Source: Usnea hakonensis (Eukaryota > Ascomycota > Lecanoromycetes > Lecanorales > Parmeliaceae). From it: a stretch of 64,000 nt of DNA. The translations under genes and the position numbers were made by a program. The stretch is taken from assembly GCA_013423325.1 (NCBI GenBank), contig BLJB01000124.1, positions 124,296 to 188,295 of the forward strand, in the 5' to 3' direction. Positions 60,099 to 64,000 of the stretch are shown one piece after another; position 1 is the stretch's first letter; the number at the start of each line of letters is the position of its first letter. The notes below the pieces were generated by a model. It had not been told where the DNA came from. It saw nothing but the letters and a program-made list of their open reading frames with translations, and did not search any database.

Positions 60099-60178
60099 GC
60101 TTCCTTGGTCCAATGGTTAGGATTCCACCCTTCCAATCTCGACAGGTGGAGGTCCGTGTTCGATTCACGGAGGTTGCA
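60099..60178 (+). tRNA. tRNA-Gly (anticodon UCC) with an 8-nt intron
   Basis: Cloverleaf read by eye. The D-stem is GTCC/GGAT. The anticodon stem CCACC/GGTGG (60125-60129 with 60145-60149) encloses CT-TCC-A. An 8-nt intron follows base 37 (60136-60143), the standard place. The T-arm is CCGTG-TTCGATT-CACGG. The acceptor GCTTCCT/AGGTTGC has two internal T-T mismatches (pairs 3-70 and 4-69), which is odd for a working gene. A T-rich run follows at about 60185-60205 and could act as RNA polymerase III terminator. Confidence 0.7.
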
Positions 60179-62292
60179 AACAACCTTCTTTTTTCCTATT
60201 TTTTGGTTTGGTTATTAGTTTATTCATTTTCCTTATGCCCTCGCTTTAATTTACACCATTTTTGTTGGCCCCGAGAGGGGGGCAAATTCGTTGGGTTGTG
60301 GACCTAGTTCTTTGATTGGTGGAAGGTGGAGGGACAAGGATTTGTGCGGAGATGCCGGAATATCGTTGTTCCGAACACCTATCTCAGAAGCAATACACTA
60401 CAAATCACCTTACTCCCGGATACGGGAGATAGGGCAGAACGGAACAAGGAATGGCCTTCAATATTGGGTGCATTTCTTTCGTGCTTTCGGTCAAGACAGG
60501 ATAGGTCGTGGGACTGTTATCTTTGTTGATGGCTGCTAATGGACTGAGGAAATACTGCATTCATCGTTCATAGGATCAATGGGCGTAAAATGTTGAGCAT
60601 ATCAGCGCAAACTTGTAAGTGACGGCGCAAAGGACGAGCATGGTATCCCAGTCGCAACTTCGGTTAGCATACGAACCCCGTTGACGGCATGCTCTTTCGA
60701 TCTAGACTGCTTTGAGGGCCAAGGAGCAGTCCTCTTCGAGCAATACAAAATCAGACGAAGATGATCCCGTTTGGGAGGGGGTGCGCCACGAGTCTTCTTC
60801 GAAACTAGACATATCAGTTGTACTCATTGCTTGAGAGATGACGAGTGGTATCCAATAAATGACGGTTGCGTATGCTGAGATTGAGCAACGCTCATGCCTT
60901 ATTCCAGGCCGGTACTACAAAGACCAGCCCATATAAAGGCGACGGGATGAGTTAATTGTCTTGAAATATGATGAGAAGCTATACTCATAGGGTACGCATA
61001 CGTTGTGGAAGCTCAAAGCGGAGTGCCAGTCACTCTGGTTTGTTCTCGCCGACTGCATTGACTCAACACGTGGGGTTTTGGGCCTGGATCCGGACTGGCT
61101 GAAGAACACCAAGCATGAGACAAAGCTTGGATCTATGTTCACACAAGCCGATTAGGTTAAAAAGAAAGCACAGGTCGACCTCAGTCTCTGGACTTGAAAG
61201 AACCCGGCTTCTATCGCCAAGCCTAGCCAAGCTTGGCCCTTGGGAGATTTGGAAATGCCAGGAATCAGAAAATGGCTTAATAGGCTGTCGACAAGAAAAG
61301 GAACATAGCCTTATTCATTATCATCTCCAATATGACGTGTGAAGCGGACGCCGACAAAAGTCAACGATTACGCAGCAATTTTGAGGCAGGCGCTACAGCT
61401 CACCACCGCACGGGCATTATTCAGGTAGCGCTAGAGTACGGGCGGGGCAATTACCCGACGCCTTGAGCATCAAAAAACTCCGAGTATAAAAGGTACCTTA
61501 TCTACCACCAAGTATTAGTATGAGTCGGCCAAGGTCAGGCAAAAATCTCAGCTACCCTCATGGTAAATCCTCGTACAACATACGACGGATTTGAATTCAC
61601 ACCAGGTGGAATTGTGGTTTTTGGGTTCAAATTGATATTCTCTTCTCCCTTTGCGGAGTAAACACTTGTGCAATTTGGCACATGCTACCGTCTCAAAGCT
61701 CTTGATTGGCCCGAAACTACTCGCTTTGACCTCTTCCAGATGGTGCTAGCCATCATGTGGCGGACGCGATTGACAAAAATCTGGGGTAAGTTCTGAGCTA
61801 GAGCTTTTAAACTCCAACTAGACCAACGCGACGTGACGATACTGGATACCCGATTCATTATCTCGTCGCTTTCAGGGACGGTGTCAGACAAGAATTCCCT
61901 GGAAAGTATCCGGTTCGGACAGTGTTCTCGCCTAAGATCCAGCCACATGCATCATCGTGGAGGCACGCGTTGTGCTGAACTCCTACAAGGTGAAATCAAA
62001 GGGTCTTTACCATAGGAAGAGACTAGGTGAAAAGCCTGGTGTATAAGATACAAGGAGTGTCCAGTAAAACGCCCATTTAATGCTATCCTTCACGCTGCGT
62101 TGCCAGATTTATGTGGGTATACCTTTGACGTCTTTGAAGCGTAAACTTTTGCGCCCGTACAGAGGTGAAGGTTTGTAAGACTTAGTTCAAACTCTCGTGT
62201 CCACGTTGTTTAATACCCCTCTACCTCCAACAAAAATCCCTCAAAAACAGTTCAGCCTGGGCCCAACCACGAAATCTCGCAACTCGCATAGC
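60179..62292. other. Gene-poor spacer
   Basis: About 2.1 kb without a supported gene. A TATAAAA at about 61485 and CT/AT variation are seen, but no long or domain-bearing frame. Confidence 0.5.
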
Positions 62293-63512
62293 ATGGCTCC
62301 CCAGACGAGCATCCCTGTGGCCGCTAATATTCTCGGCACGATTGGTACTGTCTTCTGGTGCATACAGCTGGTACCGCAGATATGGTACAATTGGAAACAG
62401 AAATCTACAGATGGCTTGCCTGGGTTGATGATGTTCCTCTGGGCCATTTGTACAGTTTCGACCCCCTGTTTGATCCAGCGGTCCTGATATAGGAAATAGC
62501 GGCTGTGCCATTCGGAGTGTATGCAATTGTTCAGGTAATTTGTCCCCGTAGATCTATGAGGTCAACCGAGAGGTAACCGACTTAGAACTTCAACATACCA
62601 ATTCAGATCCAGCCACAGATTTTCTGCGCACTTGCACTCGTAAGCTGGGTACAGATCCTGATATATAATCAGTAAGCATTCTAAACAACTTCCCTGTACG
62701 TGAGTCATCATTGACCAAAGTAACATTTTAGCAAGTATACAACATGGAGAGGCTCTCTCGTAGGACTAGTCGTTGGTTTGACATTCGGAGGAGTCGAAGC
62801 CTTGCTAATTCTTACTCTTAAACCGCTCTACGATCGCCAAGTTGCATGGCCAATTATGGTGGTAGGCGTCGTCGCTGCCATCTTACTTGCAGCAGGTCTA
62901 CTACCCCCTTACTTCGAGCTCTGGAAACGAGCGGGAAGGGTCGTTGGCATCAACTTCCTTTTCCTAACAATCGACTGGCTGGGCGCGTTCTTTTCCCTCA
63001 TGGGCGTTGTGGCACAGGCAACATTCGATCCTCTGGGTGGATGTCTGTTCATCGTCTGCCTTATCATTGAAGGCGGAATCTTTGTCTCCCATGGCCTCTG
63101 GCTTTTTCGCACTCGCAAAGTCCGCGCTGCAGCGAAGGCAGCCAGTCGAGACTTTGACGAGCTGCCTGAAGCAGACGCTTATCATGTTGAAGTGCCGAGA
63201 AGGGGTAGTATTGCAGCGTCTAGAGACGTAGAGCGGGACGAAATCGCTAGAAGGGGCAGCGTGGCTCTGGCGAAGGATTTAGAGCTTGGAGATGGGCCGA
63301 AATTGTCTGTAGTGCAACAAGTGATAGACAAAATTGGTGATCAATCGAGGTCCAAGACAGGCCTCGAGTCATCGCTTGAGGAAGTCCGGGCTGGAAGTAC
63401 CGACGGGGTGCAGGAGATTGACTACGGGACGATGGAGAGAAGCTCAGCTACACGGAAAGCGAGGCCAGGATTCAAGAGACAGCTTACTGATTTCAAGGAG
63501 CCGGTATGGTAG
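62293..63512 (+). CDS. PQ-loop repeat membrane protein
   Basis: The model is join(62293..62449, 62500..62534, 62586..62671, 62732..63512), 352 residues; phases agree and a 12-codon exon 2 restores AVPFGVYAIVQ. Start at 62293 (MAPQTSIPVAANILG); an in-frame Met lies at 62197. First PQ-loop: GTVFWCIQLVPQIWYNWKQKSTDGLPGLM. Second: AAGLLPPYFELWKRAGRVVGINFLFLTIDWLGAFFS. Seven hydrophobic spans fit the MtN3/PQ-loop fold of vacuolar basic-amino-acid and cystine exporters (Ypq, cystinosin), though this mould group with a long cytoplasmic tail (from about residue 215, with two RRGS(I/V)A motifs) is uncharacterised to my knowledge. The tail's Arg-Arg-x-Ser sites could be kinase targets. Confidence 0.85.
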
Positions 63513-64000
63513 TGAAAAGCAAGAGCGGACTGTGTATCTGGAGGCCATGTCGATTTTGAGCAGGAACACGCAGCTCGCAACCTTTTGGAAAGGAGTTCTT
63601 GATGTTCATGAGATAATGATGTGCCATGAAATCCCTTTTGTTATTATGGCTGGCAGGAGAACGCTAGGCTTGGTGTGTCAGAGATCTACAACAACAGATG
63701 ATACGAGCAAACAGGAGGTTGTCCAATTGATGGTCATATTCTATATCATCGCATGGTCCACAGTAAGCACGTCTCCAATATCCACAAGTGCGCCAATCCT
63801 GCTTCTTTGAGATATAGTACAAGGGAATTTTGTACAGTGATGCGTGATTGGGACAAAAGCCAGTATGCAGAGACATGGGAGACGAGCTCGAGATGGACAA
63901 AAGAACGAAAAAGAGGTCGATGCGATTCACTCGTCGATGACTACCTAAGGAAAGGCCTCCCTGCCTCTGCCAGCTGCTGGAAGGTGAAACGCATCAACAA
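63513..64000. other. Terminal spacer
   Basis: Downstream of the PQ-loop gene to the window edge. No supported gene. Confidence 0.45.

Overview
The window is nuclear DNA from a filamentous ascomycete (Pezizomycotina). Most genes carry short introns (about 47-215 nt) with GT...AG ends, and several families are typical of such moulds: a PTH11-type receptor, an Ssk1-type HOG-pathway regulator, a Cdc11/AspA septin, a Whi3-like RNA-binding protein, a PQ-loop protein and flavin-dependent halogenase and polyketide synthase relics. I cannot fix the class or species from sequence alone. All exon models below were joined by eye from reading frame, splice motifs and remembered family consensus; none was tested by alignment.

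Layout. 1-8.3 kb: four same-strand genes that look like a sterol-modifying group: a 7-dehydrocholesterol (delta-7) reductase homologue cut by the window edge, an MBOAT/wax-synthase-type acyltransferase, a cytochrome P450 and a delta-14 (ERG24-type) sterol reductase. 8.3-12 kb is empty. 12-13.5 kb: a PTH11-like receptor with a 60-nt poly-C tract inside an intron, followed by a repeat-rich, gap-containing stretch to 15.9 kb. 15.9-18.5 kb: a decayed O-methyltransferase and the 3' end of a second receptor. 19.3-20.2 kb: a GIY-YIG (T5orf172-type) protein. 20.5-25 kb: housekeeping genes (IST3 splicing factor, HSV2/WIPI PROPPIN, septin). 27.3-36.6 kb: a flavin monooxygenase, a Bax-inhibitor protein, the Ssk1 regulator and an amino-acid transporter. 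37-48.4 kb: a hypothetical protein, mitoribosomal Bot1/MRPS35, Whi3, a CCDC97-like protein and a membrane-anchored spermidine-synthase-like protein.

49.8-59.7 kb is the strangest part. It holds pieces of a specialised-metabolite locus: a C-terminally truncated halogenase, an intact phenol-hydroxylase-type monooxygenase, an orphan polyketide-synthase ketoreductase segment, part of a fungal transcription factor and a broken TauD-type dioxygenase butted against one another, and a major-facilitator transporter killed by two Trp-to-stop changes. I read this as the scar of a halogenated-polyketide type cluster. The window ends with a tRNA-Gly gene containing an intron and a PQ-loop membrane protein.

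Assembly caution: there are long C homopolymers, two two-base N gaps, and several single-base losses in homopolymers (notably the first 600 nt of SSK1 and the O-methyltransferase). Some of the pseudogene signs may therefore be sequence errors rather than biology.
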